Below, piece after piece: positions 55,907-64,000 of a stretch of DNA of 64,000 bases. This stretch comes from Dermacoccus nishinomiyaensis (lineage in GTDB: Bacteria; Actinomycetota; Actinomycetes; Actinomycetales; Dermatophilaceae): contig NZ_UFXX01000001.1 of NCBI RefSeq assembly GCF_900447535.1, positions 868,001 through 932,000 of the forward strand, given 5' to 3'. The position numbers and the translations under genes were made by a program. The notes under the pieces are model-generated. The model did no database searches. It was given only the letters and a program-made list of their open reading frames with translations, and was not told the origin of the DNA. The number at the start of each line of letters is the position of its first letter. The first letter of the stretch is position 1.

Positions 55907-56215
55907 TCAGTTCGACTCGGCGAGCCGGGCTTCGACGCGCTCGACCTTCGCGTCGAGCTGGCCGGTGTAGCCCGGGCGGATGTCGGCCTTCAGCACGAGC
56001 GAGACGCGCGGGGACGCGACTTGGACGGCCTCGCAGGCGCGCTTGATGACGTCCATGCACTCGTCCCACTCCCCCTCGAGGGTCGTGAACATCGAGTCGG
56101 TGCGGTTCGAGATGCCCGACTCACGCACGACGCGGATGGCTGCGGCCACCGCCTCGCTGACGGAACCGTCCGGGTCGTCCGTCGTCGACGGTGCGACGGA
56201 GAAAGCGACGAGCAT
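55907..56215 (-). CDS. MTH1187 family thiamine-binding protein (UPF0045)
   Basis: This 102-residue protein begins MLVAFSVAPSTTDDPDGSVSE. The ferredoxin-like fold pattern, with SNRTDSMFTTLEGEWDECMDVIKRA (in part) and RVSLVLKADIRPGYTG, fits the MTH1187/YkoF group that binds thiamine or its breakdown products. It lies 51 nt upstream of the GNAT gene on the same strand. Confidence 0.92.
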   Translation of the reverse strand: MLVAFSVAPSTTDDPDGSVSEAVAAAIRVVRESGISNRTDSMFTTLEGEWDECMDVIKRACEAVQVASPRVSLVLKADIRPGYTGQLDAKVERVEARLAESN

Positions 56216-56314
56216 GATGATCTCCTCGAAGGTGATGGGAACGATGCAGTCAGGTTCGCACGTCGGCCACCGCGCGCGGCGTGCGACGAGCGTCGCGTCT
56301 TGGGCCCGGCAGGA

Positions 56315-58024
56315 TCAGCTCGCGCAGGCGTCCGGGTCGCAGGTCCCCGTCACGACGGCCTCGAGCCAGTGGTGAACGAGCGTCACGGCCCCCGCGCCCT
56401 CACCCGACGCCGCGGCGACGCGCTTCATCGACCCGGCGCGGATGTCGCCTGCGGCGAACACGCCAGGCACGCTCGTCGCGAGCGCTTCCGGGGGCAGCCC
56501 GTCACGCCAGAACTCCTGCGGCACGTCACGACCGGTGAGCACGAAACCCTTGGCGTCACGCGCCACGGTGCCGTCGAGCCAGTCGACGCACGGGTGCGCG
56601 CCGAGCAGGAGGAACAGCCCGCAGGCGGGAACCGTCAGCTCCTGGTCCTTCTCGTTGAAGCGGATCGTCACGTGCTGCAGCCGATCGGTGCCGCTCGCCC
56701 CGACGATCTCCGCATTCGTCTTGACGACGATTCGCGGGTTCGCCTCGATCTCGCGGATGAGGTAATCCGACATCGTCTCCGCGAGCCCGTCGCGACGCAC
56801 GACGATGCTGACGGAGCGCGCGAAGCGTGAGAGGTGGATGGCGGCCTGGCCCGCCGAGTTGCCGCCGCCGACGACGAGGACGTGCCCGCCCTCGCACTCG
56901 CGGGCAGCCGACGACGCCGCGCCGTAGTACACGCCGCGTCCGACGAAGCCTTCGACCTCCTCGACGCCCAGGCGACGGTAGGCCACGCCCGTCGAGATGA
57001 GAACGGCGCGGGCGCAGACCGGCCCATCGTCGGTCTCGAGCACGTGCGGTTCGCCGCGATAGCCGGGCGTGAAACCGGTGACCTCGGTGGCCGAGTAGAT
57101 GCCCGCGCCGAACCGAGTGGCCTGGAACCGTGCGCGCTGCGCGAGGCGCATGCCCGAGATGCCGCGGGGAAAGCCCAGATAGTTGCGGATCATCGCGCTC
57201 GTGCCGGCCTGCCCGCCCACGGCGTCGGCCTCGATGACGGCTGTGCTCAGCCCCTCGCTCGCGCCGTACACCGCGGCAGCGAGGCCGGCCGGGCCCGCAC
57301 CGACGATCGCAAGGTCGACGACGTGGCCCTCACCCAACTCGTCGACGGTGGCGCCGAAGGCGCGCCCGAGCACACGGACGTCAGGGTTGGCGTGAACCTC
57401 GCGCTCGGCGATGCGCACGAGCGGATAGGCGATCTCGATGCCCTGCGAACGCGCCATCTCGAGCGTCTTGGCTGCGTGCGGAGCCTCCGGCGGCCAGACC
57501 CCCGTCGGGATGCCCTGGCGATCGAGGAAGTCGCGCAGCACCCCGACGTTGGGGTCGCCTGGGGGCGCCACGATGTTGACGAGCTCGATCTCGGGGCCAC
57601 CCGCCGACCACCCCCAGTCCGAGAGCAGCTCGGTGACGGCGGTGTGAAACTCCTCGTCGCGCGGGCCGCTCGGCAGCAGGAGCGCGGCCTCGATCTGGCC
57701 GCTGATCTGCGCGACGCGCTGCTCCTCGACCGCCCACGGTTCGCTGCGCAGGCGCACCATGACCCGCTTGGCCGCCGGCATGACGGCATGCAGGCACTGC
57801 AGCGTGACGAGGCCCGTCGCGTCGCCCACCTGCGTCGTCGCGGCGAACATCGCGACCGGGAGGCCGCGCGCGTTGAGGCCCTGCGCCATCGTCATCGATT
57901 CGCTGAGCGTCGTGGCGAGTTGCAGGTCGTAGTCGGCAGCGTAGCGGTGGGCGAATTCTTCCCGCATCTCTTCGGCGTGCTCAGCGGCCGCGATGAGCAT
58001 GATGACGGGCGTGGGAGGCTTCAT
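56315..58024 (-). CDS. FAD-dependent oxidoreductase, thioredoxin reductase-like with N-terminal response-type domain
   Basis: This 569-residue protein has about 250 N-terminal residues of two alpha/beta domains: MKPPTPVIMLIAAAEH with a receiver-like fold, then VNIVAPPGDPNVGVLRDFLD with a thioredoxin-like fold. A TrxR-type reductase follows: FAD motif AIVGAGPAGLAAAVYG, NADPH motif LVVGGGNSAGQAAIHL. The redox centre expected as CxxC reads SSAARECEGG, with only one Cys, so classical disulfide reduction is unlikely. Similar proteins are common in actinobacteria; their substrate is unknown. The ATG 58022-58024 is chosen because the upstream part of the frame is not protein-like. Confidence 0.9.
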   Translation of the reverse strand: MKPPTPVIMLIAAAEHAEEMREEFAHRYAADYDLQLATTLSESMTMAQGLNARGLPVAMFAATTQVGDATGLVTLQCLHAVMPAAKRVMVRLRSEPWAVEEQRVAQISGQIEAALLLPSGPRDEEFHTAVTELLSDWGWSAGGPEIELVNIVAPPGDPNVGVLRDFLDRQGIPTGVWPPEAPHAAKTLEMARSQGIEIAYPLVRIAEREVHANPDVRVLGRAFGATVDELGEGHVVDLAIVGAGPAGLAAAVYGASEGLSTAVIEADAVGGQAGTSAMIRNYLGFPRGISGMRLAQRARFQATRFGAGIYSATEVTGFTPGYRGEPHVLETDDGPVCARAVLISTGVAYRRLGVEEVEGFVGRGVYYGAASSAARECEGGHVLVVGGGNSAGQAAIHLSRFARSVSIVVRRDGLAETMSDYLIREIEANPRIVVKTNAEIVGASGTDRLQHVTIRFNEKDQELTVPACGLFLLLGAHPCVDWLDGTVARDAKGFVLTGRDVPQEFWRDGLPPEALATSVPGVFAAGDIRAGSMKRVAAASGEGAGAVTLVHHWLEAVVTGTCDPDACAS

Positions 58025-58176
58025 GCTCCGAGTGTAGGCACCGGCGCCGACAACCCCGATATTCGGCGGAATCAGAGCTGATACCGGCCGTCGACGCACG
58101 TCCGAACTCGCTCTTGCGACGCCTCGCCGCCATGGGCTCTCGCGCGGTTTCGGGACGCGCATCGAGCCCCTCACCC

Positions 58177-59127
58177 TCAACCCGCGACGGCCTGCGCCGC
58201 GGCGTAGGGGTCCAGAACCCCTCGAGCGACAGCCTCAGCGAGATCCTCGAGCTTCACCTCGGCGTTGGGGCGTTCCCAGCGCTCACGCAGTCGCCGCAAC
58301 GCGAGCTCTTCGATCTCGCCCGCAGCCCGACGTCGGCGACGCAGGCTCAGCTCATCGTGCTCGCTCAGCCACGCTCGGTGGGTCGCGATGGCGTCGATGA
58401 CGTCCGCCGCCCCTTCGCCGCGTTCTGCGACCGTCGTGACGATCGGTGGGCGCCACTGCCCCGGCTCCCCCGTCTGGCCGAGCGAGATCATGGCGCGCAG
58501 GTCGCGCACGGTCGCCGCCGCGCCGTCGTGATCGGCCTTGTTGACGACGAAGACGTCCGCGATCTCGAGGACCCCGGCCTTCGCGGCCTGGATGGAATCT
58601 CCGGCCCCGGGCGCGAGCAGGACGATCGTCGTGTCGGCGAGCGAGGCGATGTGCACCTCCGACTGGCCAACGCCCACCGTCTCGACGAGCAGGATGTCGA
58701 AGCCGGCGGCGTCGAGCAGCCGCAGTGCAGCGGGCGCCGCCGCCGACAGCCCGCCGAGGTGGCCGCGGGTCGCCATCGAGCGGACGAACACCCCGGAATC
58801 ACCCGAGTGACCGACCATGCGGATGCGGTCGCCGAGCAGCGCGCCACCGGAGAACGGCGACGAGGGGTCGACCGCGAGCACCGCGACGCTGAGGCCGTGC
58901 GCGCGATAGGCCGCGACGAGTGCGTCCGTCGACGTCGACTTGCCGACGCCGGGCGGCCCCGTCAGACCGATGATCTGGGCGTGGCCCGTGAACTGGGCGA
59001 TGGCTGCACCCAGTTCCGGCAGCGCCGGGTGGTCGTTCTCGATGGCCGTGAGCAACCGCGCGAGGGCGCGCCGGTCACCGCCACGCATCCGCGTGACGAG
59101 TGGGTCGACGACGATCTCACGCGGCAT
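58177..59127 (-). CDS. meaB: Methylmalonyl-CoA mutase-associated GTPase MeaB
   Basis: This 316-residue G3E GTPase protects and reloads adenosylcobalamin-dependent methylmalonyl-CoA mutase. P-loop GLTGPPGVGKSTSTDAL, switch region VETVGVGQSEV, base-recognition NKAD and the C-terminal dimerisation arm are clear. The mutase itself is not in the window, but methylmalonyl-CoA epimerase is 1.3 kb away. Confidence 0.96.
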   Translation of the reverse strand: MPREIVVDPLVTRMRGGDRRALARLLTAIENDHPALPELGAAIAQFTGHAQIIGLTGPPGVGKSTSTDALVAAYRAHGLSVAVLAVDPSSPFSGGALLGDRIRMVGHSGDSGVFVRSMATRGHLGGLSAAAPAALRLLDAAGFDILLVETVGVGQSEVHIASLADTTIVLLAPGAGDSIQAAKAGVLEIADVFVVNKADHDGAAATVRDLRAMISLGQTGEPGQWRPPIVTTVAERGEGAADVIDAIATHRAWLSEHDELSLRRRRRAAGEIEELALRRLRERWERPNAEVKLEDLAEAVARGVLDPYAAAQAVAG

Positions 59128-59152
59128 GCTCGGGCCGTGTCCTGGTCAGCGC

Positions 59153-60346
59153 TCAGGCGTCGACGCGCACGATGAGCGCATCACCCTGGCCGCCACCGCC
59201 GCACAGGGCAGCAGCACCGACGCCACCACCGCGGCGTTTGAGTTCGTGGGCGAGGGTCAGCACGAGACGCGCGCCCGACATGCCGATCGGGTGGCCAATC
59301 GCGATGGCGCCGCCGTTGGGGTTGACCTTCTCCGCGTCGAGGCCGAGTTCCTTCGTCGAGGCCAGGCCGACGGCGGCGAACGCCTCGTTGATCTCGACCA
59401 CGTCGAGGTCGGCCGGCGTGAGGCCCTCCTTCTCGCAGGCCTTCGCGATTGCGCGCGCCGGCTGGCTCTGCAGCGTCGAGTCGGGGCCGGCGACGACGCC
59501 GTGCGCGCCGACCTCGGCGATCCAGGTCAGGCCCAGCTCCTGGGCCTTCGTCTTGCTCATGACGACGAGCGCCGCGGCACCGTCGCTGATCTGGGAGGCG
59601 GAGCCTGCCGTGATCGTGCCGTCCTTGCTGAAGGCGGGGCGCAGCTTGCCGAGCGACTCAGTCGTCGTGTCGGCGCGGATACCCTCGTCGTTCTTGAACA
59701 CGACTGGCTCGCCCTTGCGCTGCGGGATCTCGACGGGGATGACCTCGTCGTCGAAGAGGCCCTTCTCCCAGGCCGCGGCGGCCTTCTGGTGAGAGGCGGC
59801 CGAGAACGAGTCCTGCTCTTCGCGGCTGAACTCGACGTCGCCAGCGTTGGCCTGCTCGGTGAGGTTGCCCATCGCCTGGTCGGTGAAAGCGTCCCACAGT
59901 CCGTCGAAGGCCATGTGGTCGCGCATCGTCACGTCGCCGTACTTGTAGCCCTCGCGCGACTTCTCGAGCAGGTGCGGCGCGTTCGTCATCGACTCCTGGC
60001 CGCCCGCGACGACGACGTCGAACTCGCCCGCGCGGATCAGCTGGGCCGCGAGCGCCACGGCGTCGAGCCCGGACAGGCAGACCTTGTTGATCGTCAGCGC
60101 CGGCACGTCCATCGGGATGCCGCCCTTGACGGCGGCCTGGCGCGCGGGGATCTGGCCGGCGCCGGCCGTCAGCACCTGGCCCATGATGACGTAGTCGACC
60201 TGGTCGCCCTTGACGCCGGCCTTCTCGAGCGCACCCTTGATGGCGAGGCCACCGAGGTCGGCACCTGAGAAGCCCTTGAGCGAGCCGAGCAGGCGACCCA
60301 TCGGGGTGCGCGCTCCGGCGACGATGACGGCGGTGGTGTCGGTCAT
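59153..60346 (-). CDS. Acetyl-CoA C-acetyltransferase (thiolase)
   Basis: This 397-residue thiolase condenses or cleaves acetoacetyl-CoA-type substrates. Nucleophile Cys in [11 protein letters not shown], His in [15 protein letters not shown] and the second Cys in [12 protein letters not shown] are all present. The ATG at 60344-60346 has GGAGG upstream. It starts back-to-back with the epimerase gene; a GTTAA/TTAAC palindrome lies between them. It ends 25 nt upstream of meaB. Confidence 0.96.
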   Translation of the reverse strand: MTDTTAVIVAGARTPMGRLLGSLKGFSGADLGGLAIKGALEKAGVKGDQVDYVIMGQVLTAGAGQIPARQAAVKGGIPMDVPALTINKVCLSGLDAVALAAQLIRAGEFDVVVAGGQESMTNAPHLLEKSREGYKYGDVTMRDHMAFDGLWDAFTDQAMGNLTEQANAGDVEFSREEQDSFSAASHQKAAAAWEKGLFDDEVIPVEIPQRKGEPVVFKNDEGIRADTTTESLGKLRPAFSKDGTITAGSASQISDGAAALVVMSKTKAQELGLTWIAEVGAHGVVAGPDSTLQSQPARAIAKACEKEGLTPADLDVVEINEAFAAVGLASTKELGLDAEKVNPNGGAIAIGHPIGMSGARLVLTLAHELKRRGGGVGAAALCGGGGQGDALIVRVDA

Positions 60347-60416
60347 GGTTCCTCCAGTGAGCGGGCGGGCGTGGGTCACGGTGCCGCACGGCCGCCGGTT
60401 CGTGTCGATCGCCCGA

Positions 60417-60432
60417 GTTAATCGTCGTTAAC
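60417..60432. promoter_or_regulatory. Palindrome between thiolase and epimerase genes
   Basis: GTTAA-TCGTCG-TTAAC is an exact inverted repeat with six-base spacer, 70 nt upstream of the thiolase ATG and 37 nt upstream of the epimerase ATG. It is placed to regulate both genes. Confidence 0.5.
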
Positions 60433-60469
60433 CCGGCTTCCTCGTCCAAGCAAACCATAGAGTGACGTC

Positions 60470-60919
60470 ATGACCGGCGAAATCACGCACTTGTTCGAGG
60501 CCATCGACCACGTCGGCATCGCGGTGCCCGACCTCGATGCCGCCATCCGTTTCTACGAGTCGACGTACGGCATGACGTGCGCGCACACCGAGACGAACGA
60601 CGAGCAGGGCGTGCGTGAGGCGATGATGACGGTCGGCCCGGCCGATGCCCCGCACAGCCACATCCAGCTGCTCGCGCCGCTGTCGCCGGAGTCGAGCATC
60701 GCGAAGTTCCTCGACCGCTCCGGCCCCGGCATGCAGCAGCTCGCCTACCGCGTCCGCGATCTCGACGCCGTGTGCGCGACGCTGCGCGAGCGCGGCATGC
60801 GGTTGCTCTACGACGCGCCGAAGATCGGCACCGGCGGCAGCCGCATCAACTTCATCCACCCCAAGGATGCCGGCGGCGTGCTCGTCGAACTCGTCGAGCC
60901 GGCGGCTGAAGGACACTGA
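60470..60919 (+). CDS. mce: Methylmalonyl-CoA epimerase
   Basis: This 149-residue VOC-fold metalloenzyme interconverts (R)- and (S)-methylmalonyl-CoA. It begins MTGEITHLFEAIDHVGIAVPDLD. Metal ligands His (AIDHVGIAV), His (DAPHSHIQLLAPL) and Glu (GGVLVELVEP) are visible, and SRINFIHPKDAGGVL is family-specific. It belongs with meaB to the propionate pathway. Confidence 0.95.
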   Translation: MTGEITHLFEAIDHVGIAVPDLDAAIRFYESTYGMTCAHTETNDEQGVREAMMTVGPADAPHSHIQLLAPLSPESSIAKFLDRSGPGMQQLAYRVRDLDAVCATLRERGMRLLYDAPKIGTGGSRINFIHPKDAGGVLVELVEPAAEGH

Positions 60920-60958
60920 GGCAGCCCATCGTTTCTACCCCAAGGCTCGGCGTCGTAT

Positions 60959-60981
60959 CAAAACGTTCGTTTGAGCTACGT
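60959..60981 (+). repeat. TTGAGCTAC repeat, half copy A
   Basis: The block around AAAACGTTCGTTTGAGCTAC (60959-60979) matches the right half of the longer repeats at 62404 and 63776, in the same orientation. The left half is missing. Confidence 0.6.
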
Positions 60982-61236
60982 CGCGGTGGGTGTGCGTAGC
61001 TCGTCAGGTGCTGCTGCCCCGGAGGGGTGTGACGTGTTCAGGCGCGCAGCGTCGTCGCCCGACGACCGTGCCCCGCAAAGGCTGCGCCTAGGCAAGCGGC
61101 GCGGACAGTGTGCTGGAACGTGCGTATACGGCGGGACTACCGTTGTGACGGCGACGGACATGGCGCTACGCAGCTTCACACGTTTCGCTTGGCCAGGGCG
61201 CCGCAAGAATCTCACGCCCGATGACACGAAGGAAAC

Positions 61237-62340
61237 ATGCTGGTGAGCACTCTTTCCACCTCAGACGCCCATCTCGACTCGGGCCGTGATGGACGCCAAG
61301 GCCCGAGTCGTAGCGTGACCATCGTGGGGGTAGGCCTGACCCTGGTAATCGTTGTGATCGGGCTGGCGTGGGCCAAGTGGATCCCGTATGACGACAAAGC
61401 TCACGCCCTCGCGAAATCGGGTGCGTGGAGTGGCAAGGCCATCTTCGGCGAGGCCGGCCACCCCGGTGACGCGCCAAGCTGGCATGGAGCCCTCGATTTC
61501 ACCCGTGCCTACGTCAAAGCCGTGTGGAAGGCTGCGCTCGTCGCGATCTTGGTGGCCTCAGCACTCGAAGCATTCATCCCGAAACGGCTCCTGTTGAACG
61601 CCATGAACCGCCGCAGCTCATGGGGCCAAGGCCTCAGTGGCGGGCTACTCGCCCTGCCGAGCATGATGTGTACCTGCTGTACCGCGCCGGTAGCAATCGG
61701 TTTGCGTCGCCGCGGTGCACCCGCGGGTGCGGTGATGGCGTACTGGCTCGCTAACCCGCTACTCAACCCCGCTGTCATGCTTTTCCTCGGTCTGACGATG
61801 TCCTGGCAAGTGGTCTCCACCCGTGCCGTCGTCGGCGTCGTCGTCGTCCTGGGTGCCGCCTTCATTGCTCAACGTCAAGCACGCGAGGTCGATGCCGACG
61901 AACTCATCGACGTCGACCACGACCCGCAGGGCGTCGCTGGCATGCCGTGGCGCTTCGCTAAAGCCCTCACGCGTTATGTCGCCATCGTTGTGCCTGAGTA
62001 CCTGATCCTCGTCGCACTGACCGGTTTGTTCTCCGGGTGGCTGTCCGACTTCACCCACCTAGGGAACGGGTCTGGCCTTCTGGCCTTGCTCCTCGTCGGT
62101 GTGGTCGGCGCCCTGCTCGTCATCCCCACCGGTGGGGAGATTCCCGTCGTCGCCGGTTTGAGTGCCGCCGGCGCGAGTCTTGGTGTTGCAGGGGTTCTGC
62201 TCATCACCTTGCCGGCGCTCAGCATCCCGTCGCTGGTCATGGTGGCACGCAGCTTCGGCACTCGGACCACCGTGAGCGTCATCGCTTGGGTCATCGCCGG
62301 GGGGCTGTTGTCAGCCGCTTTGCTCACCGCCCTCACCTGA
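61237..62340 (+). CDS. UPF0718/DUF318 family permease
   Basis: This 367-residue membrane protein has 8-10 hydrophobic helices. Characteristic blocks are SGGLLALPSMMCTCCTAPVAIGLRRRGAP (in part), YWLANPLLNPAVMLF and a second half-repeat with LLVIPTGGEIPVVAGLSAAGA. The Cys cluster CTCC in the first block is typical of this permease family, sometimes linked to arsenic or other metal(loid)s. The ATG has AAGGA upstream. It is bracketed by copies A and B of the TTGAGC repeat, and is not clearly in an operon. Confidence 0.88.
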   Translation: MLVSTLSTSDAHLDSGRDGRQGPSRSVTIVGVGLTLVIVVIGLAWAKWIPYDDKAHALAKSGAWSGKAIFGEAGHPGDAPSWHGALDFTRAYVKAVWKAALVAILVASALEAFIPKRLLLNAMNRRSSWGQGLSGGLLALPSMMCTCCTAPVAIGLRRRGAPAGAVMAYWLANPLLNPAVMLFLGLTMSWQVVSTRAVVGVVVVLGAAFIAQRQAREVDADELIDVDHDPQGVAGMPWRFAKALTRYVAIVVPEYLILVALTGLFSGWLSDFTHLGNGSGLLALLLVGVVGALLVIPTGGEIPVVAGLSAAGASLGVAGVLLITLPALSIPSLVMVARSFGTRTTVSVIAWVIAGGLLSAALLTALT

Positions 62341-62403
62341 GGGCCGCAGGCGGGGTGTAGCAGCCAGGGACGGGATCACTGAGATCAGGGATGCCGATGC
62401 GAA

Positions 62404-62463
62404 AACGGTGGGTTGAGCCACGAGGTCGACCCGATGGTGCAAAAACCTTCGTTTGAGCCACAC
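62404..62463 (+). repeat. TTGAGC repeat, full copy B
   Basis: The 60-bp unit holds two TTGAGCCAC blocks 40 nt apart (62413 and 62453), with CGATGGTGCA between them. It aligns without gaps to copy C at 63776-63835, at roughly three quarters identity. It lies between the permease and the first GNAT gene. Confidence 0.7.
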
Positions 62464-62612
62464 GTTCTGCGTGGCGAGCAACGCGGCGCTCCACCGGTCG
62501 AGCCGCTGACGTGGCTGCTCGGCGGTGAGGTGGGTGAGGCCGATGCCATGGTAGTTGGGCAGCCAGTTCTCCACGACGGGGTCGGCCTGGGCCGCGGTGA
62601 GAGGATCGCTCT

Positions 62613-63161
62613 ATGCCCACTCAGCCCTCATGGCCGCTTCGCACTGAGCGCCTAGCGCTGCGCCGCTACCGCTCCGACGACGTGGGATGGATGGCGTCCC
62701 TTTACGCTCGCCCCGATGTCGCGCGCTTCCTTCTCGAAGACCCCTGGACGCCCCAGCAGGCGCAGGAGAACCTGACCAAACGCATGACGAAGAACGGTCT
62801 CGAGGGGCCATCTGGTGCGCTGTCGCTCACTATCGACAAGGGCGAGCAGAGCATTGGCGACGTCAGCGTGTGGTTCACCGACCAGCCCCACCACGTCGCA
62901 GAGATCGGATGGGTGCTCGACCCCAGCCACGGTGGCCACGGGTATGCCCGCGAGGCCGTTCGCGCGGTCATCCGCTTTGCCTTCGATGAGTACGCCCTGC
63001 ACCGTCTCGTTGCGCAGATGGATGCCCGAAATGAGGCATCGGCGCGTCTGGCGGCGTCAGTGGGAATGAGGCAAGAGGCCCATCACCTGCAGGACTGCTG
63101 GAGCAAGGGCGAATGGACTGACACTCTCATCTTTGCGCTGCTCTCTACAGATCCGCGCTGA
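62613..63161 (+). CDS. GNAT family N-acetyltransferase (RimJ/RimL type)
   Basis: This 182-residue enzyme begins MPTQPSWPLRTERLALRRY. It shows the RimJ/L pattern: strand RLALRRYRSDDVGWMASL, EIGWVLDPSHGGHGYAREAV for acetyl-CoA binding and HRLVAQMDARNEASARLAASVGM. It is likely to acetylate a small amine or protein N-terminus; substrate unknown. GAGAGGA stands upstream of the ATG. Confidence 0.9.
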   Translation: MPTQPSWPLRTERLALRRYRSDDVGWMASLYARPDVARFLLEDPWTPQQAQENLTKRMTKNGLEGPSGALSLTIDKGEQSIGDVSVWFTDQPHHVAEIGWVLDPSHGGHGYAREAVRAVIRFAFDEYALHRLVAQMDARNEASARLAASVGMRQEAHHLQDCWSKGEWTDTLIFALLSTDPR

Positions 63162-63287
63162 CTCACCGCGTGATGGCGGGCCAAGAGCCAGTGGGGAGCG
63201 TAGAGCAGAGTCCGTCGTTTCAGCTGCGCCAGGAACATCCGTCGCTGGGCCCCTGCGACGTCACAGTGATGGGCGTAGCGTCGAGTC

Positions 63288-63788
63288 ATGGCAAGCGTTC
63301 GCCCTGCTCGCGTGGATGACGGGCCGCGTCTGGCCGAGATCGACCACGCTTGCTGGTCGCCGATGACCGACCCGGGGAGCCACTGGAGCCCGGGTCGCCC
63401 CTTCTTCGGAGTGCCGACAGGAACGCTCGTCGACGAAGTTCTGGTCGCTGCTGAAGGTGATGAAGTGCTGGGGTTCATCAAGATTCGACGAGAACCTAGT
63501 GAGTTCGGCCAGTGGTATGTGGGTGGGCTCGGTGTGGCACCTATCGCCCGCCGTCAAGGCCTAGCGCGGAAGCTCATACACGCTGCACTGACAGCAGTTG
63601 AGGCCAGGGGTGATGACAGCGTATGGCTCAGGGTGCTCTCATCCAACGTGGGAGCTGTTGCGCTCTATTCGGCGCTCGGGTTCGCCGAGGTGGCTCGGTT
63701 CGCCGACGCATTTGAAGATCGCCCGGGGGTGGATGACTTGCGACTGTCGGCGCAGCTGCCTCTCGCAGGCGCACGAACGGCGGGTTGA
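63288..63788 (+). CDS. GNAT family N-acetyltransferase
   Basis: This 166-residue enzyme begins MASVRPARVDDGPRLAEID. The acetyl-CoA motif GLGVAPIARRQGLARKLIHAAL and VGAVALYSALGFAEVARF are typical of RimI-like GNATs. It is 126 nt after the previous GNAT gene, and its stop codon (TGA of GGGTTGAGC) lies inside repeat copy C. Confidence 0.9.
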   Translation: MASVRPARVDDGPRLAEIDHACWSPMTDPGSHWSPGRPFFGVPTGTLVDEVLVAAEGDEVLGFIKIRREPSEFGQWYVGGLGVAPIARRQGLARKLIHAALTAVEARGDDSVWLRVLSSNVGAVALYSALGFAEVARFADAFEDRPGVDDLRLSAQLPLAGARTAG

Positions 63789-63835
63789 GCTACCGGACCG
63801 CTGCGATGGTGCAGAGCCTTTCGTTTGAGCTACAC
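63776..63835 (+). repeat. TTGAGC repeat, full copy C
   Basis: The same 60-bp layout as copy B: TTGAGC blocks at 63785 and 63825 (40 nt apart) with CGATGGTGCA between. Stop codons of both flanking genes fall inside it: the GNAT stop on the plus strand and the LysE-like stop on the minus strand. Confidence 0.7.
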
Positions 63836-64000
63836 CTGTCGGACGGCTTCGATGATGATGACGCAGGCAAGAACGGCGTAGACCGTGGCCGCCAGGTAGT
63901 TCAACGCCGCGCTAGCTCGCGGACTGCTGGTGAATCGCTCATGAAAAGTGCCCGCGAGAGCACCGATGGTGCCGTAGAGCACGAACTCGGTGCACACGTT
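63830..64000 (-). CDS. LysE-like membrane transporter, C-terminal end (partial)
   Basis: The last 56 residues of a minus-strand gene that continues beyond the window. Two hydrophobic stretches, TEFVLYGTIGALAG and NYLAATVYAVLACVIIIEAV, are separated by HERFTSSPRASAA, as at the end of LysE/RhtB-type exporters. The stop TAG (63830-63832) lies in repeat copy C. The family call is tentative because only the end is visible. Confidence 0.6.
   Translation of the reverse strand, partial: NVCTEFVLYGTIGALAGTFHERFTSSPRASAALNYLAATVYAVLACVIIIEAVRQV

Noticed and set aside
62311-62574. Minus-strand protein-like stretch (NWLPNYHGIGLTHLTAEQ) between permease and GNAT genes
   Set aside because: The upstream part reads like a real protein for about 50 residues, but it runs through repeat copy B, has no good start, and I cannot name a family. 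It may be a gene remnant.
62404-63835. Integron attC sites
   Set aside because: GTTGAGC fits a core-site consensus, but I cannot pair it into the imperfect hairpin that attC needs and no integron integrase is visible; the repeat is kept only as a cassette-like element.

Overview
The window is high-GC DNA (roughly two thirds G+C by eye) whose gene content fits an actinobacterium, probably a member of the Micrococcales. Pointers are a GlgE/TreS/maltokinase alpha-glucan cluster, GatCAB, a mycoredoxin-like protein, a DUF3618 protein, MeaB with methylmalonyl-CoA epimerase, serine/threonine-rich lipoproteins and sortases, and promoters of TTGGCC-N18-TAnnnT type. The species is not determined. Nearly all genes are ordinary chromosomal genes, packed in operons with 1-4 nt stop/start overlaps.

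Layout. 0-2 kb: two identical tRNA-Lys(CUU) genes as an 82-bp inverted repeat around a 49-aa acidic protein, then a DUF3618 protein, a Bcp peroxiredoxin and tRNA-Leu(UAG). 2.2-3.8 kb: two coupled lipoproteins sharing a duplicated module. 3.8-10 kb: rdgB-rph, a frameshifted S66 carboxypeptidase, an MBL hydrolase with murI, and an FAH hydrolase, all on the minus strand, then one unassigned plus-strand gene. 10-20.3 kb: branched-chain amino acid genes (ilvB-ilvN-ilvC, ilvD, leuB, ilvE). ilvB is preceded by a short leader peptide with Val-Leu-Val-Leu and an intrinsic terminator, which reads as a transcription attenuator. 20.3-23.3 kb: a SixA-type phosphatase and two lipoprotein sortases flanking a PTKPA-repeat surface protein. 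23.3-32.8 kb: gatCAB, a glutaredoxin, ligA, a MetE-like protein, mnmA and a cysteine desulfurase.

33-36.3 kb looks accessory: a GNAT protein, an MFS exporter coupled to a truncated LanC-like protein, and a patch of lower GC. 36.4-40.2 kb: etfBA under a palindromic operator, a membrane protein, an enoyl-CoA hydratase and a YbjN protein. 40.2-54 kb is the glucan cluster: glgX, then glgE-treS-(mak::glgB::tail) and pgm. TreS makes maltose from trehalose, maltokinase phosphorylates it, GlgE polymerises maltose-1-phosphate and GlgB branches the product. The maltokinase, branching enzyme and an acidic disordered tail lie in one uninterrupted 1502-codon frame that still carries two good internal ribosome-binding sites with ATG codons. 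This is the most unusual coding feature here.

54-61 kb: a CxxC-less thioredoxin/TPR protein, a GNAT protein, an MTH1187-family protein, a TrxR-like flavoprotein, meaB, a thiolase and methylmalonyl-CoA epimerase. 61-64 kb: a permease, two GNAT genes and the end of a LysE-like gene, separated by co-oriented copies of a repeat containing TTGAGCYAC. This resembles a chain of exchangeable gene modules. Two genes (S66 peptidase, EamA transporter) are broken by single-base frameshifts that may be real or sequencing errors.
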